Below, piece after piece: positions 54,501-64,000 of a DNA stretch of 64,000 nucleotides. The notes under the pieces were generated by a model. That model searched no databases. It saw only the letters and a program-made list of their open reading frames with translations, and was not told the DNA's origin. The stretch spans positions 1,116,001 to 1,180,000 of the forward strand of contig NZ_CP044125.1 of the NCBI RefSeq assembly GCF_016864575.1, in the 5' to 3' direction. The stretch comes from Rhizobium sp. BG4. GTDB lineage: Bacteria > Pseudomonadota > Alphaproteobacteria > Rhizobiales > Rhizobiaceae. Each line of letters starts with the position of its first letter. Position 1 is the stretch's first letter. The position numbers were made by a program, and so were the translations under genes.

Positions 54501-55253
54501 CTAGAGCCCTATGAAGACGGTGGGGAAGGATTGCGCAAACTGGCTGATCAGCGCCGCGACCGAGAAATAGAACAGGAAAAGCCCGCCGAGCAGCAGATAT
54601 GGCGTCGAGATGAAGTAGACCGGGATCTGCGGCGCCAGCTTATTGATGAAGCCGATCGAGACATTGAACATCATACTGTAGATCAGGAACGGGCTCGAGA
54701 GCCGGAGCATGATGTAGGTGGTCGAGACCAGCGTATCGGTGAGCGAGATCAGGTTGGCGCGCATGTCGCCGGGGCCGCCGAAGGGCATGGTCGTGTAGGA
54801 ATCGACCAGCGCCTTGAAGACGATGTGATGGAAATCCATCAGGAAGAGAACCATGATGCCGGCGAAGGTGATGAAACCGGACAGGCTGGTTTCCTGCGAA
54901 TCTTCGACGACGTCGTTGCCGGCCGGCGAGGTGTAGCCGACCATCATGGCGATGATCGTCGCCGCGAACTGGAAGCCCATCGTGTAGACGCGGGCGAGCA
55001 GGCCGTACATGACGCCGATCAGCGATTCGGTGAAGATCAGGCCGATATAGGTGGCGCTGGTGCCGCTGACGGAGGGATAGACCGTATCCCACATCATCGG
55101 CAGCAGGGCGAGAGAGAGGCCGGCGGCAACGAAAACCCGCAGGATTTCAGGCACGCGTGCCGAGGAAAACCCCGGCATCGCCAAGACGCAACCACCAACC
55201 CTGCAAAAGATCAGAAAGAGCGCAAGGATGGTGCCCTGCGGGTCTGTTATCAT
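54501..55253 (-). CDS. fliR: flagellar export gate protein FliR
   Basis: 250-residue membrane protein with about six helices, part of the FliPQR export gate. It starts [35 protein letters not shown], typical of FliR. The start overlaps the flhA stop by four bases (ATGA), giving translational coupling. Confidence 0.93.
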   Translation of the reverse strand: MITDPQGTILALFLIFCRVGGCVLAMPGFSSARVPEILRVFVAAGLSLALLPMMWDTVYPSVSGTSATYIGLIFTESLIGVMYGLLARVYTMGFQFAATIIAMMVGYTSPAGNDVVEDSQETSLSGFITFAGIMVLFLMDFHHIVFKALVDSYTTMPFGGPGDMRANLISLTDTLVSTTYIMLRLSSPFLIYSMMFNVSIGFINKLAPQIPVYFISTPYLLLGGLFLFYFSVAALISQFAQSFPTVFIGL

Positions 55254-57337
55254 GAAACCGAGCCCAAAATCTTTATCTCGATGCCCTTCGCCAACTCGAC
55301 GTGGGACAGAACCGGAAGCGTCGCGAACAAGCGTTCGATGATCATGCGCACATAGGAGCGCGTTTCCGGCGACGTGACAAGGCAGAAAGGCAGGCCGCGA
55401 TCCATGAATTCACGGATAACCTTCGTCGCCTGCTCGCTGAACTCTTCGAGAGCACGCGGATCGATGTCGAATTCGACAACTTCGCCCTTGTTGTCGCGCT
55501 TCAGAGCCTGGTGGAAGGCGAGATCCCACTTGCTGCCGAGTCGCAGGACGCGGAGCACACCGTTATCGGCAAGGTCGCCGCAGATCTGCTGCGCCATGCG
55601 GATGCGGACGTGTTCGACGATCTGCTCGGTCTTGCGAACATGCGGCGCGAGTTCGGCGACGGCTTCGAGTATCAGATGCAGGTTGCGGATCGAGACGCGC
55701 TCGGCGAGCAGCAGCTTCAGCACCGCCTGCAGGCCCGAATAGGACATGTGCGAGGTGCAGATTTCGTCCGCCAGCTTCTTGTATTCCGGATCGAGCCGGT
55801 CGATCAGCACCTTGACGTCCTTATAGGACAGGAGCTGCGGCAAGTTGTTGCGGATGACTTCGCTCATATGCGTCAGGACGACGGAGACGTTGTCGATCGG
55901 CTGGAAGCCTTCGCGCTTCAGATCTTCGGTAAAGGCTTCGAGAACCGAAACCGCAGGCATGCCGAAAGCGGGTTCGCGGATTTCGTCTCCCGGAATACGC
56001 GGCTTGCGGCCCGAGCCGGTGACGACCAGCACTTCGCCGACACGCAGCTGGTTCGAGGCGACGGTCGTGCCATGGATGCGGATCTGGTAGGACTTTTCGG
56101 CGATCGCGATATCGTCGGTGACCTTGATCTCGGGAACGACGAAACCGTATTGCGTCGCGAACTTCTTACGCATCTTGCCGACGCGGAAGGCGAGTTCCTG
56201 ATGCGCGCCGAGCAGGCGGGTCGAGACCATCTTGCCCAGTGCGAGCTCGATTTCCGAGGTGCGCAGGACAGACTTGACCGAGTCCTTCTCGAGCTCCTTG
56301 CTCTGGACGACCTTCTTTTCTTCCTGTTCGCGGCGGATCTTGTTCTCAGCCTCGATCTGGCGCGGGATGAACCAGGCGCCGAAAGCCATCAGGCCGCCGA
56401 GCAGCATGAAGGGGACGGTCGGCAGACCGGGCATCAGGCCGAGGATCGCCATGAGGGCGGCCGAGACCGAGAGCGCGCGCGGATAGCCGGAGAGCTGACC
56501 GATAACCGCTTCGTCGGTGGAGCCGACATTGCCGCCGCGCGAAACCAGGAGGCCTGCAGCGAGCGAAACGATAAGAGCCGGCATCTGCGACACAAGACCG
56601 TCGCCGACCGACAGCTTGACGAAGACGTCGGCCGCTTCGCCGATCGGCATGCCGTGGCGGAAATAGCCGATGATGATGCCGCCGAAGACGTTGATGCCGG
56701 TGATCAGAAGGCCGGCGACAGCATCACCGCGCACGAACTTGGACGCACCGTCCATGGCACCGAAGAAGGAGCTTTCTTCTTCGAGTTCCTTACGGCGGCG
56801 CTGTGCTTCCTTCTCGTCGATGATGCCGGCAGAAAGGTCGGCGTCGATCGACATCTGCTTACCGGGAATGGCGTCCAAGGTGAAACGCGCGCCGACTTCC
56901 GCGATACGCGTCGCACCCTTGGTGATGACGATGAAGTTGATGGTGATCAGGATCAAGAAGACGATCAGACCGATCACGAAGTCGCCGGACATGACGAGGC
57001 TTGCGAAGCCGGCGATAACGCCACCGGCCGCATCATGACCTTCGTTGCCGTGCGAAAGGATGACGCGCGTCGTGGCGATGTTCAGCGCCAGTCGCGTCAT
57101 GGTCGCGATCAGCAGAATGGTCGGGAAGGACGAGAATTCCAGCGGCTTCTTGATCCACAGCGCGACCATGAGGATCAGCACCGAGAAAGCGATCGAGAAT
57201 GCCAGGCCGAGGTCGATCAGAAATGGCGGAATCGGCAGGAAGAGAATGCAGATGATAACGATGATGCCGAAGGCAAAGCCGATATCGCGCAAACTCGGTG
57301 CGGATTTGGGAAGCGGTAGTGCAGGTGGTTGCGCCAT
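55250..57337 (-). CDS. flhA: flagellar export gate protein FlhA
   Basis: 695-residue export-gate protein. The N-terminal half holds eight membrane helices ([39 protein letters not shown] onward) and the FHIPEP loop region ([34 protein letters not shown]). The C-terminal cytosolic domain starts near 350 and ends [14 protein letters not shown]. All standard features and length are present. It is 92 bases after fliQ and coupled to fliR. Confidence 0.96.
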   Translation of the reverse strand: MAQPPALPLPKSAPSLRDIGFAFGIIVIICILFLPIPPFLIDLGLAFSIAFSVLILMVALWIKKPLEFSSFPTILLIATMTRLALNIATTRVILSHGNEGHDAAGGVIAGFASLVMSGDFVIGLIVFLILITINFIVITKGATRIAEVGARFTLDAIPGKQMSIDADLSAGIIDEKEAQRRRKELEEESSFFGAMDGASKFVRGDAVAGLLITGINVFGGIIIGYFRHGMPIGEAADVFVKLSVGDGLVSQMPALIVSLAAGLLVSRGGNVGSTDEAVIGQLSGYPRALSVSAALMAILGLMPGLPTVPFMLLGGLMAFGAWFIPRQIEAENKIRREQEEKKVVQSKELEKDSVKSVLRTSEIELALGKMVSTRLLGAHQELAFRVGKMRKKFATQYGFVVPEIKVTDDIAIAEKSYQIRIHGTTVASNQLRVGEVLVVTGSGRKPRIPGDEIREPAFGMPAVSVLEAFTEDLKREGFQPIDNVSVVLTHMSEVIRNNLPQLLSYKDVKVLIDRLDPEYKKLADEICTSHMSYSGLQAVLKLLLAERVSIRNLHLILEAVAELAPHVRKTEQIVEHVRIRMAQQICGDLADNGVLRVLRLGSKWDLAFHQALKRDNKGEVVEFDIDPRALEEFSEQATKVIREFMDRGLPFCLVTSPETRSYVRMIIERLFATLPVLSHVELAKGIEIKILGSVS

Positions 57338-57429
57338 AACTGGTTCCGTCTCTTCATGAGAGGGGGCGGATACCGGGACCCGCCCTATTCGGATCGACAG
57401 TTAAATGGCGAAGCTTGCGCGAAGATGGC

Positions 57430-57696
57430 TCAGAAGCCGGACTGGATGCGCGAAAAAACCATGTCCGTGAAGATCGAAATCTGCGAGCCGACGAAGGGCG
57501 CCGAGATGCCGACGGTGATCAGGACGGCGACGATCTTCGGAACGAAGGTCAGCGTCGCTTCCTGGATCTGCGTGAGGGCCTGAATGAGCGCGATGATCAG
57601 ACCGACGACCATGGCCGCAGCAACCGCGGGGCCCGCCGCGACAAGCACGGTCCAGATGGCTGCCTGGAACAGATCGAGTGCATCAGCTTCATTCAT
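57430..57696 (-). CDS. fliQ: flagellar export gate protein FliQ
   Basis: 88-residue protein with two membrane helices (VLVAAGPAVAAAMVVGLIIALIQA and IVAVLITVGISAPFVGSQI) joined by the conserved LTQIQEATLTFVPK loop. Typical FliQ in length and sequence. Follows flgD by 48 bases. Confidence 0.95.
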   Translation of the reverse strand: MNEADALDLFQAAIWTVLVAAGPAVAAAMVVGLIIALIQALTQIQEATLTFVPKIVAVLITVGISAPFVGSQISIFTDMVFSRIQSGF

Positions 57697-57744
57697 CAGG
57701 CAACCTCATATCGCCTTGGGAGAAAAGTCCGGCGCGAGCCGGAC

Positions 57745-58212
57745 TTAGGTGTTGGACGAGCTGCCAGAGCTGCCGCTATCGCCTGTCGGGGTCGTTGCCG
57801 GCGCCGAATCAGAGATCGTGACGCCAGTCTGGACGAGAATTTTACCGCCATCCTTCGTCGTTGCAATGATGCCGTCGGAATAAACCTTGACCGAGGAGAT
57901 GACGCCTTTGACGCTACCGTCCGCGCTTTCCATGTACTTGCCGATATAGCTGCCGGCCTGAGTGAGGCTGGAGCTGGAAAGCAGCGTGTCGAGCTTGGTA
58001 TTCGTCTGGATCGTCTGTTCGACCTGCGAGAAGCTGGCGAGCTGAGACATCTGCTCGCTAGCGTCCACGGGATCGGTCGGATCCTGGTTCTTCATCTGCG
58101 CGATCAGCAGCTGAAGGAAGTTATCGTAGTTCAGCGTCGCCTTCTGCTGCGCAGAAGACGTGCTGCTCGACGAGGACGAAGTGTCCGTCGCTCCGACGCC
58201 GCTTACCGCCAT
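57745..58212 (-). CDS. flgD: flagellar hook-capping protein FlgD
   Basis: 155-residue hook scaffolding protein. The N-terminal block [49 protein letters not shown] is the FlgD signature. It is short: the C-terminal Tudor/Fn3-like part seen in E. coli FlgD is reduced to about 70 residues and ends in a Ser/Gly-rich tail. Its start overlaps the flbT stop by ten bases. Confidence 0.93.
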   Translation of the reverse strand: MAVSGVGATDTSSSSSSTSSAQQKATLNYDNFLQLLIAQMKNQDPTDPVDASEQMSQLASFSQVEQTIQTNTKLDTLLSSSSLTQAGSYIGKYMESADGSVKGVISSVKVYSDGIIATTKDGGKILVQTGVTISDSAPATTPTGDSGSSGSSSNT

Positions 58213-58652
58213 GGTGCGATCTCCTTGCGGATCTGTTCGACCATCGCCGGCGCCATTTCCTGCGTGTTGAGGATGTTGTCCTCAATGGCGTAGAGCGAGC
58301 GGATCGCCTTGAGAGCATCAAAGGCGCGGCCGGTCGAAACCAGACCGTCGATGCGCTTCAGTTCGGCCAGAACTTCCTCGTTGCGGAAGCAGGTCAGCAG
58401 CATGGTGATCGACTTGCGGAACATCGCCGTCGACTGTTCCTTGCCTTCCGGGTTGATGAGGATCATCTGCGCGATGAAGTAAAGCTGGCGCAAAGGCGTC
58501 GTGGCATCTTCCGGCTGCAAGACGTGATTTTCGAGAAGGAAGGTCACATCATTCAGGAATTCCAGCGCGACCTTGCGGTCAACGCGCAAAACCGCGCCGT
58601 TGATGAAGATTCTTTCCCCGGCTTTAAGCGAAATGCGAAGTGTACTTTTCAT
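58203..58652 (-). CDS. flbT: flagellin synthesis regulator FlbT
   Basis: 149-residue post-transcriptional regulator that in Caulobacter binds the flagellin mRNA 5' leader and limits its translation until the hook is done. The opening [42 protein letters not shown] and [16 protein letters not shown] are characteristic. Overlaps flaF by four bases (ATGA) and flgD by ten, so all three are coupled. The direction of control in rhizobia may differ. Confidence 0.93.
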   Translation of the reverse strand: MKSTLRISLKAGERIFINGAVLRVDRKVALEFLNDVTFLLENHVLQPEDATTPLRQLYFIAQMILINPEGKEQSTAMFRKSITMLLTCFRNEEVLAELKRIDGLVSTGRAFDALKAIRSLYAIEDNILNTQEMAPAMVEQIRKEIAPWR

Positions 58653-58996
58653 TTAAGTCCATCCCTGATGATGGTGGTAATGTCGATAATGCCCTGGTAG
58701 TTGTCCGATTGCCGCCGTCTGATCCTGTCGCATTCCTTCAAAATCCAGATTGCGATCGAAATCAGATTGGCGCGGAGCTCAATCTCAAGCTGATTGTCCG
58801 GGTGCTTCAAGTCCTCCACGAAGCTGACCCAAACGCGGCGGGTGTAAAACAGCGCCTCGATGGCTTCCCGGCCGTATTTTCCCTTGTCGCGCGCCGCGGC
58901 AAGCATTTCGATAGACCGATCGAGAACTTGTCGTTCCCTTTCTTTTGCATCGGCCACCGAGTCTTGCATGACCTCGGCATAAGAGAACTGATACAT
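58649..58996 (-). CDS. flaF: flagellin biosynthesis regulator FlaF
   Basis: 115-residue helical protein of the FlaF family, partner of FlbT in flagellin synthesis; in Caulobacter it is needed for flagellin production and secretion. Blocks [38 protein letters not shown] and [36 protein letters not shown] are typical. Coupled to flbT by ATGA; 29 bases after flgL. Confidence 0.93.
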   Translation of the reverse strand: MYQFSYAEVMQDSVADAKERERQVLDRSIEMLAAARDKGKYGREAIEALFYTRRVWVSFVEDLKHPDNQLEIELRANLISIAIWILKECDRIRRRQSDNYQGIIDITTIIRDGLK

Positions 58997-59025
58997 TCAT
59001 GCATCCTTCTAGGTACCTTTGATCA

Positions 59026-60150
59026 TCAAAGGTAGTTTACGAGGCTCAACTGCTGGATCTTCGAGATGATCGTGTAAGAGGTCTGAAGCTGGGTTTCCAT
59101 GTTCTTGACGATCGTGGTCGCCTCGACCGGATCCACGCCCGTGAGATCGATGAGTTTGCCCTGCAGAATAGTCGACTGCGCATCCAGTGCGTCGTTGGAC
59201 TTCGTCACACGCTCCTGCGAGAGACCGAGCTGGCTCTGCTGGCCCGTCAGACCGTCAACGGCCCGGCCTGCATAGTCAATTGCACCATCCGACAGACCTG
59301 CCATGCCGGCCGTTCCGAGACCCTGGCCAGCCAGGGCCTGCGTCATGATCGTCGCCATGGCGAAATAGCGCATGCCGTCCGAATTGGCATTGGTCGAAGA
59401 CGTGACGACTTCCGAATTGCTGATGCGGCTGGTCATGTTCTGGTTTGATGCAGAAGACCAATCGCCCCAGGCCGGCGGGTTCGTGACGTAAGCGCCTGAC
59501 GTCGGCACCGGTGCGCCGACCGGATAGCCTGCCGGCAACGTGTCACCGGTAAACATCGGCTCGACGAACGTCGTCATGAAATTCTTCATGTCGGTTTCAT
59601 CGAGATCGGCAACCGTCTTGGGATTGCCGGTGACGGGATTGGTCAGGCCGCTGGCATAGGCCTGCAGATTGGTCTGCATGGCGCTGATTGCTGCGGAGCT
59701 CTGATCTGTCAGCGGCGGCACATCGGTGTTGACGCCGGAGAAGAGGTATTCGCCGTTGGCAGACGAGTTCGCAGTCCCCATCAGCGTCGAGAACGCGCTG
59801 GATGCCTGCTGCAGTGTAACGCTGATCGTCGTCGCGCTTTCGCTGCCCTTAAGCGCCGTCAGCTTGGCCATCAGATCGTCGGCAGAGCTGTTCAGGTCAC
59901 CGAGACCGTTCTGCGACATTTCCAGGCGAAGGTTGACGACGGAATTGCTGTCCTTGATCGACTTGATACGATCGATTTCGCGATTGAAGTCGATGCTCTT
60001 TGCCGTGTTCACACCGAGCGCTACGCCGACGTCGGCGTACATCTTGGTGCTGGCCTCGACTGCCGACTGAACCATCTGGTTCTGCGACTGACGGATCGTC
60101 AACCGCATGGCGTTCTGAATGGCTGAACTAGAAATGAATGAGCTTTTCAT
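59026..60150 (-). CDS. flgL: flagellar hook-associated protein FlgL
   Basis: 374-residue hook-filament junction protein. The N-terminal helix AMRLTIRQSQNQMVQSAVEASTKMYADVGVALG and the C-terminal ATTIVKNMETQLQTSYTIISKIQQLSLVNYL are the flagellin-like D0 parts that build the junction; the middle (DEYLFSGVNTDVPPL-type sequence, here GEYLFSGVNTDVPPL) is typical of FlgL. Cotranscribed with flgK, two bases apart. Secreted through the flagellar exporter without a signal peptide. Confidence 0.93.
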   Translation of the reverse strand: MKSSFISSSAIQNAMRLTIRQSQNQMVQSAVEASTKMYADVGVALGVNTAKSIDFNREIDRIKSIKDSNSVVNLRLEMSQNGLGDLNSSADDLMAKLTALKGSESATTISVTLQQASSAFSTLMGTANSSANGEYLFSGVNTDVPPLTDQSSAAISAMQTNLQAYASGLTNPVTGNPKTVADLDETDMKNFMTTFVEPMFTGDTLPAGYPVGAPVPTSGAYVTNPPAWGDWSSASNQNMTSRISNSEVVTSSTNANSDGMRYFAMATIMTQALAGQGLGTAGMAGLSDGAIDYAGRAVDGLTGQQSQLGLSQERVTKSNDALDAQSTILQGKLIDLTGVDPVEATTIVKNMETQLQTSYTIISKIQQLSLVNYL

Positions 60151-60152
60151 CG

Positions 60153-61697
60153 TTAACTCGCAATATCCAGCAATGACTTCAGCATTTCATCGACGGCGTT
60201 CAAAATCTTCGTCGCCGCCTTGTAGGACTGCTCGATATCGAGCATCAGCGTCAGCTCCTCGTCGAGGTTGACGCCAGTCTCATTTGAATAGGCCTGGTCC
60301 GAGCGCGACAGAGCAGCCGACGTGTTCTCAGAGGCATCGCTGGCGCTGCTGCGGTACTGTTCGAGCCAACCGACAGAGTTGGCGGCAAAGTCCATGATGC
60401 TGACGTTGGAATCGATGCCGGAGCCGGTGTTGAAACCGACTACGCCGGTACCCGGGTCGAAATCGACCTTCGCGCTCATGGCATTGTAGTATTTGTCGAG
60501 CTGCGCCGTGTAACCGCCATTGCCCGTAGGATTCGTATTGAAATAGGGCGGCGTCGTCGGGGCAGGTACCGGATCGTTGATCGAACCGTCACGAAGCTTC
60601 ATGGGGTCACCACCTTGCGAGGTGATGACCGCGGAGCTTACCTTGATCGAACCTGCCAAGCCTGAGATGATCGGGCTGGTTGCCGGGTTCGTGCTCGTAT
60701 CGATCGGCGGCATTCCTCCGACAGCGCCGGTCGAATCCGTCCATGTGAACAAGCCTGGCTTCGTCGAACTGCCATCGGAGTTGGTCTCCGCGAACATGTT
60801 GATGAGGCCCTTGGCGATTTCGTCCAGCTGGTTCTGGAACTTCGGCGCGACATCATCGCGAATCTGCAGAAGCGCCTGAAGGCTTCCCTGGCCGGAGGTC
60901 GTGCCGCCCTGCCCCATGGCGAGAGCCACGCCGTCAATATAGACACCGTTGCCCTTGTCGCTCGCCTGGTAGGTCGGCGTCGGCGTGAATTGAACCGAGC
61001 GCGGAACGGTGTCGAAGAGTACGACGCCATCGGCGGTGTAAAGCGCCATGTCGTTGCCGCTGCGCGACACCGGATTGACGCTGACGATGCTGGAGATCTG
61101 CTTCAGCAGCTTGTCGCGCTGATCCAATGCATCCGACGGGTCGGAGTTGGTGTTGACTGCGTTCTTGACAGCGTTGTTGGCCGTCTCGAACTGCGAGAGC
61201 AACGAGTTCAGCGTGTCAACCTGGGTCGCGATCGACTTGTCTGCGGCCGCTCGGGTATTCTGAACCGATGCCGTAGCGTTGTTCAGCGAGTTTGCAAGGT
61301 CTTGCGCTGCGCTGATCGCGCCCTGTGCGGCGACGGCGTTGTTCGGGGACGTCTGGAATGCGCCGAGCTTTTGCTGGAAGGCGGCGAGGTATGAGGACGG
61401 GGACGTCTCATAATCGTTGCCGCCGAGAACGCTCTTTACATCTTCCAGACCGTTCAACAGCGTCTGCTGTGCACTGTCCTGCGAGTTGCTTGCAAGGTAC
61501 TGGCGCAGGAGAGCATCCTCCTGCGCACGGTCGATCTTGACTACCGATGCGCCATCCAGCGACGTGCTGATCATCGCCTGCCGGCGCACATAGTCCTTGT
61601 TGCCGGCATTGGCGATATTCCCCGACACGATCGCGCTCTGCGTGCCCGTGTTGTTGAAGATGCTTTGAGCCGTATTAAGTGCTGACGTGAGCGACAT
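60153..61697 (-). CDS. flgK: flagellar hook-associated protein FlgK
   Basis: 514-residue hook-filament junction protein. It starts SLTSALNTAQSIFNNTGTQSAIVSGNIANAGNKDYVRRQ, a variant of the FlgK opening, and ends ALSRSDQAYSNETGVNLDEELTLMLDIEQSYKAATKILNAVDEMLKSLLDIA, the conserved C-terminal block. Slightly shorter than the enterobacterial protein (about 547). Twenty bases after flgE. Confidence 0.94.
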   Translation of the reverse strand: MSLTSALNTAQSIFNNTGTQSAIVSGNIANAGNKDYVRRQAMISTSLDGASVVKIDRAQEDALLRQYLASNSQDSAQQTLLNGLEDVKSVLGGNDYETSPSSYLAAFQQKLGAFQTSPNNAVAAQGAISAAQDLANSLNNATASVQNTRAAADKSIATQVDTLNSLLSQFETANNAVKNAVNTNSDPSDALDQRDKLLKQISSIVSVNPVSRSGNDMALYTADGVVLFDTVPRSVQFTPTPTYQASDKGNGVYIDGVALAMGQGGTTSGQGSLQALLQIRDDVAPKFQNQLDEIAKGLINMFAETNSDGSSTKPGLFTWTDSTGAVGGMPPIDTSTNPATSPIISGLAGSIKVSSAVITSQGGDPMKLRDGSINDPVPAPTTPPYFNTNPTGNGGYTAQLDKYYNAMSAKVDFDPGTGVVGFNTGSGIDSNVSIMDFAANSVGWLEQYRSSASDASENTSAALSRSDQAYSNETGVNLDEELTLMLDIEQSYKAATKILNAVDEMLKSLLDIAS

Positions 61698-61717
61698 GGC
61701 TTACCGGTTACCCTAGA

Positions 61718-63043
61718 TTATCGCTTGAGGTTGACGAGGACGTCCATGATGTCCGAACCCGTCTGGAAGACCTTGGAATTGGCGGTGTAGCTGCGCTGAG
61801 ATTCGATCATCTCGGTCAGCTCACCTGCGAGGTCGACGTTCGAGCCTTCGAGGGCGCCGGCCTGGATGGAGCCGAAACCATTGGTCTGCGGGTAGCCGGT
61901 GACCGTAACGCCCGATCGGCCGTTTGCCTGATAGACGTTGCCGCTGAGAAGCGTCAGCTCGTCCGGGCTGGCAACAGTCGCCAGAGGAATGCGGAAGACC
62001 GGCTTCGGATCGCCTTCCTTGTAGTTGGCGTAAACCGTGCCATCCTTGTCGATGGTGACGCCGGTAACTTCGCTGGCCGGCTGACCGTTCGGCGAACCCG
62101 TACCGCTGTTTGCAGAGGCTTTCTGCGTGTACTTCGAAAGATCGAGATCGATGCTGAGATCGCTCGTCGTATCTGCAATGGTGACGTTTCCGGTAATCGA
62201 ACCGGCGTCCGCATCGGCCGGGTCGGTAATCAGATTGCCGCTCTTGTCGAAGACCATCGTGCCGCTGGCAACCGGAGTAGCCGGGGTATACGGGAACGAG
62301 CTCGTGCCTGACGTTGCCGCCGCGTCCTTGCGGTAGATCGCCACGTCCCATTCACCGGACGTCGTCGCAGTGGCTGCGGCTGACTTCGTGAAGTAGAAAT
62401 CGTACTGAACCTTGCCACCAAGCTTGTCGAAGACAACCATCGACGTCTTGTAGGTGTTGGGCGTACCGGCCGCGCTGACGCCCGGGTCGACGTTTGCGCT
62501 CGGCAAGTCGGCAGCCGGCACAACGGGCATGTCGGAGTTCAAGTTGCCGGAGAAGGTGGCGCTCGTCGATTCGATCGCGGTCAGGCCGGACTGGTTGACG
62601 TTGACGGGAACGAGGCCATCGAAACCGTTGACGACGACTGCCGGCGGGCCTGCCGTGTAGGGATAGCCCATGAGCGTGAAGCCGGCGGCGTTGACCAGGT
62701 TGCCGTTCTTGTCCTTGGTGAAATCGCCGGCGCGGGTCAGAACCGAGGTTCCGTCCGGGCTCTGGACGATGAAGAAGCCATCGCCCGAAATGGCGAGGTC
62801 GGTGCCCGAGGTCGTGTAGGAGAGATCACCCTGGGAAGTCACGGACTGGCGGACGGACGTCTGAACACCACCGGAGTTGTAGTTGCCGGCCGAGGACGGC
62901 AGGACGAGCGACGAAAATGCCGTCGATACCGACTTGTAGCCCGTGGTGTTTGCGTTCGCGATGTTGTCGGCGACGGTGCTCAGGCGGTTTGCCTGGGCAT
63001 TCATGCCGGACACTGCCGTCTTCATGCTGCCAAAAATGCTCAT
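61718..63043 (-). CDS. flgE: flagellar hook protein FlgE
   Basis: 441-residue hook subunit. The N-terminal SIFGSMKTAVSGMNAQANRLSTVADNIANANTTGYK and C-terminal ALEGSNVDLAGELTEMIESQRSYTANSKVFQTGSDIMDVLVNLKR are the coiled D0 blocks of hook proteins; LRGDFTKDKNGNLVNAAGF-like sequence (here RAGDFTKDKNGNLVNAAGFTLMGY) marks the FlgE core. It is the first structural gene after rem, 126 bases away, and may have its own promoter. Confidence 0.95.
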   Translation of the reverse strand: MSIFGSMKTAVSGMNAQANRLSTVADNIANANTTGYKSVSTAFSSLVLPSSAGNYNSGGVQTSVRQSVTSQGDLSYTTSGTDLAISGDGFFIVQSPDGTSVLTRAGDFTKDKNGNLVNAAGFTLMGYPYTAGPPAVVVNGFDGLVPVNVNQSGLTAIESTSATFSGNLNSDMPVVPAADLPSANVDPGVSAAGTPNTYKTSMVVFDKLGGKVQYDFYFTKSAAATATTSGEWDVAIYRKDAAATSGTSSFPYTPATPVASGTMVFDKSGNLITDPADADAGSITGNVTIADTTSDLSIDLDLSKYTQKASANSGTGSPNGQPASEVTGVTIDKDGTVYANYKEGDPKPVFRIPLATVASPDELTLLSGNVYQANGRSGVTVTGYPQTNGFGSIQAGALEGSNVDLAGELTEMIESQRSYTANSKVFQTGSDIMDVLVNLKR

Positions 63044-63119
63044 CTGAAAACCTCGTTTTCCTTGATAGCTTGGAGAGTATTTGGCGGGCCTTGCGTGAAG
63101 CTGTCTGGTGGCGAGCGGA

Positions 63120-63139
63120 CCGTTCGAAATGTTGAACGG
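63120..63139. promoter_or_regulatory. inverted repeat between rem and flgE
   Basis: CCGTTC, eight bases, GAACGG form a perfect six-base inverted repeat, 77 bases upstream of flgE and 30 bases past the rem stop. It may be a regulator site at a flgE promoter or a short hairpin; the sequence alone does not decide. Confidence 0.35.
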
Positions 63140-63169
63140 GCGCCCGCGCAGCAGGGCCCAACACTGAAA

Positions 63170-63841
63170 TCAGTTCCAGTCGATGCAGTAGCCAAGGAAA
63201 CGCTTCGAATCGACCGGGTCGAAACCGAGCTTCTTGCGCAGCTTCTTGCGCAGCTTGGAGATATGGCTTTCGACGACGTTCTCTTCGACTTCCTCGTCGA
63301 AGATGCCGTAGATGGCGTTGAAGATCTGGGTCTTCGTGACGCGGCGTCCACGGTTGGCAATCAAATATTCGAGGATGCGGCGCTCGCGGCGCGGCAGCGC
63401 GAAAACTTCGCCGTGGATCTCGGGATCGCGGCCGTCCGAGAAGACGCGGATGGCGCCGATATCGGTGTGGCTTGCAATCGCTTTCAGGCGGCGGCGGATC
63501 GCCGCAGCGCGAGCGAGGATTTCACGGGGGTGGACCGGCTTGCGGACCACGTCGTCGACACCGCAATCAAAAAGTGCAAGCGTCGTTTCGAGCGAGGGCT
63601 GATCGCTGACCGCGATAACAGGTGCCTGGGAGCGATCGCGGATTGCCCGCGGCAGCTCGAAGGTCTGCTGGCCCTGGCCGATCAGGAATGCTTCAACAGC
63701 AGCGATATCCGAGTCCGCCGCCGTCTGCACCCATTCGCCAAATTCGTTTGGATCAAAGCCTGTCGAAGGAATGCCTTCCCGGCCAAATAGAGATGTATAT
63801 CCATCCTTAACGAGCTCGCGCTCATCAACCACGACGATCAT
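63170..63841 (-). CDS. rem: OmpR-like motility regulator Rem with atypical receiver
   Basis: 223-residue two-domain regulator. The N-terminal receiver-like domain starts [14 protein letters not shown], but where the phospho-acceptor Asp should be (near residue 52) it reads [11 protein letters not shown], so it is probably not phosphorylated. A conserved Lys is kept ([11 protein letters not shown]). The C-terminal winged helix ([33 protein letters not shown]... [16 protein letters not shown]) is OmpR-like. In Sinorhizobium Rem activates late flagellar genes under VisNR control. It heads this operon. Confidence 0.92.
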   Translation of the reverse strand: MIVVVDERELVKDGYTSLFGREGIPSTGFDPNEFGEWVQTAADSDIAAVEAFLIGQGQQTFELPRAIRDRSQAPVIAVSDQPSLETTLALFDCGVDDVVRKPVHPREILARAAAIRRRLKAIASHTDIGAIRVFSDGRDPEIHGEVFALPRRERRILEYLIANRGRRVTKTQIFNAIYGIFDEEVEENVVESHISKLRKKLRKKLGFDPVDSKRFLGYCIDWN

Positions 63842-63884
63842 TCGTCCGCCTCCGAATCAGTGTGGCACTTCGATGATCTATGGG

Positions 63885-63901
63885 TACGAATCGTACGAAT
63901 C
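63885..63901. promoter_or_regulatory. TACGAATC direct repeats upstream of rem
   Basis: TACGAATC occurs twice with one base between (63885-63892 and 63894-63901), 44-60 bases before the rem start. Nine-base spacing puts both copies on nearly the same face of the helix. VisNR or Rem itself could bind here; this is inferred. The remaining 99 bases to the window end hold no visible gene. Confidence 0.35.
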
Positions 63902-64000
63902 TGGAACAAGGTGTTGGAAGTTAATGGCAGGAATTAATAGTTGCTTAACCTTTGCGTCCCGATTTGCTCTACATATAGTAGGTCTCCGGACTTATGCACA

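Noticed and set aside
55301..57319. 672-codon plus-strand frame opposite flhA
   Set aside because: Antisense frame; Asp/Arg-rich composition. flhA is intact on the other strand.

Overview
The window is chromosomal DNA of a Rhizobiaceae alphaproteobacterium, most likely Rhizobium or a close relative. The evidence is gene content and order: rirA beside a dipeptide transporter, a CbrA-type kinase, the aglEFGAK operon beside zwf-pgl-edd, and the flagellar block rem-flgE-flgK-flgL-flaF-flbT-flgD-fliQ-flhA-fliR. High GC and an encoded tRNA-His without G-1 also fit. I see no prophage, insertion sequence, CRISPR array or island: this is well-kept core DNA with tight operons.

Layout. 1-5.8 kb: a minus-strand dppABC-like peptide transporter (dppC cut by the window edge), the iron regulator rirA and CoA-acylating methylmalonate-semialdehyde dehydrogenase mmsA. 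5.9-9 kb: a monooxygenase-like protein coupled to a LysR regulator, three small proteins, tRNA-His and a phasin with palindromic operators. 9.2-17 kb: cbrA, acetoacetyl-CoA synthetase and an AsmA-like protein. 17-21 kb: the polyamine transporter potFGHI. 21-24.4 kb: an XRE regulator divergent from isocitrate lyase (aceA). 24.4-31.8 kb: a LuxR and a LysR regulator, two chemoreceptors and two small proteins. 31.9-36 kb: a flavoprotein and a glutamine-synthetase-like/amine-oxidase pair, probably for polyamines. 36-40.2 kb: zwf-pgl-edd (Entner-Doudoroff). 40.2-48.6 kb: a PilZ-like protein and the agl alpha-glucoside operon with its LacI repressor. 48.6-52.3 kb: folD and two exopolysaccharide-type genes. 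52.6-63.8 kb: a long minus-strand flagellar operon headed by the atypical response regulator rem.

The genes form coherent modules. Polyamine uptake (pot) lies some 13 kb from a glutamylation/oxidation pair. Alpha-glucoside uptake and hydrolysis (agl) feed glucose into zwf-pgl-edd next door. Acetoacetate activation, isocitrate lyase and phasin all concern acetyl-CoA and polyhydroxybutyrate. Rem heads the hook and export genes, and two chemoreceptors lie upstream.

I did not find a convincing wholly new system. The best leads are: strong hairpins between the binding-protein gene and the next gene in all three ABC operons (dpp, pot, agl); a terminator-ended minus-strand RNA or 3' UTR after acetoacetyl-CoA synthetase; a two-site LacI-type operator arrangement at agl; paired palindromes at the phasin promoter; TTTACAA repeats at aceA; small proteins of 47, 53 and 78 residues; and a large periplasmic insert in AglG.
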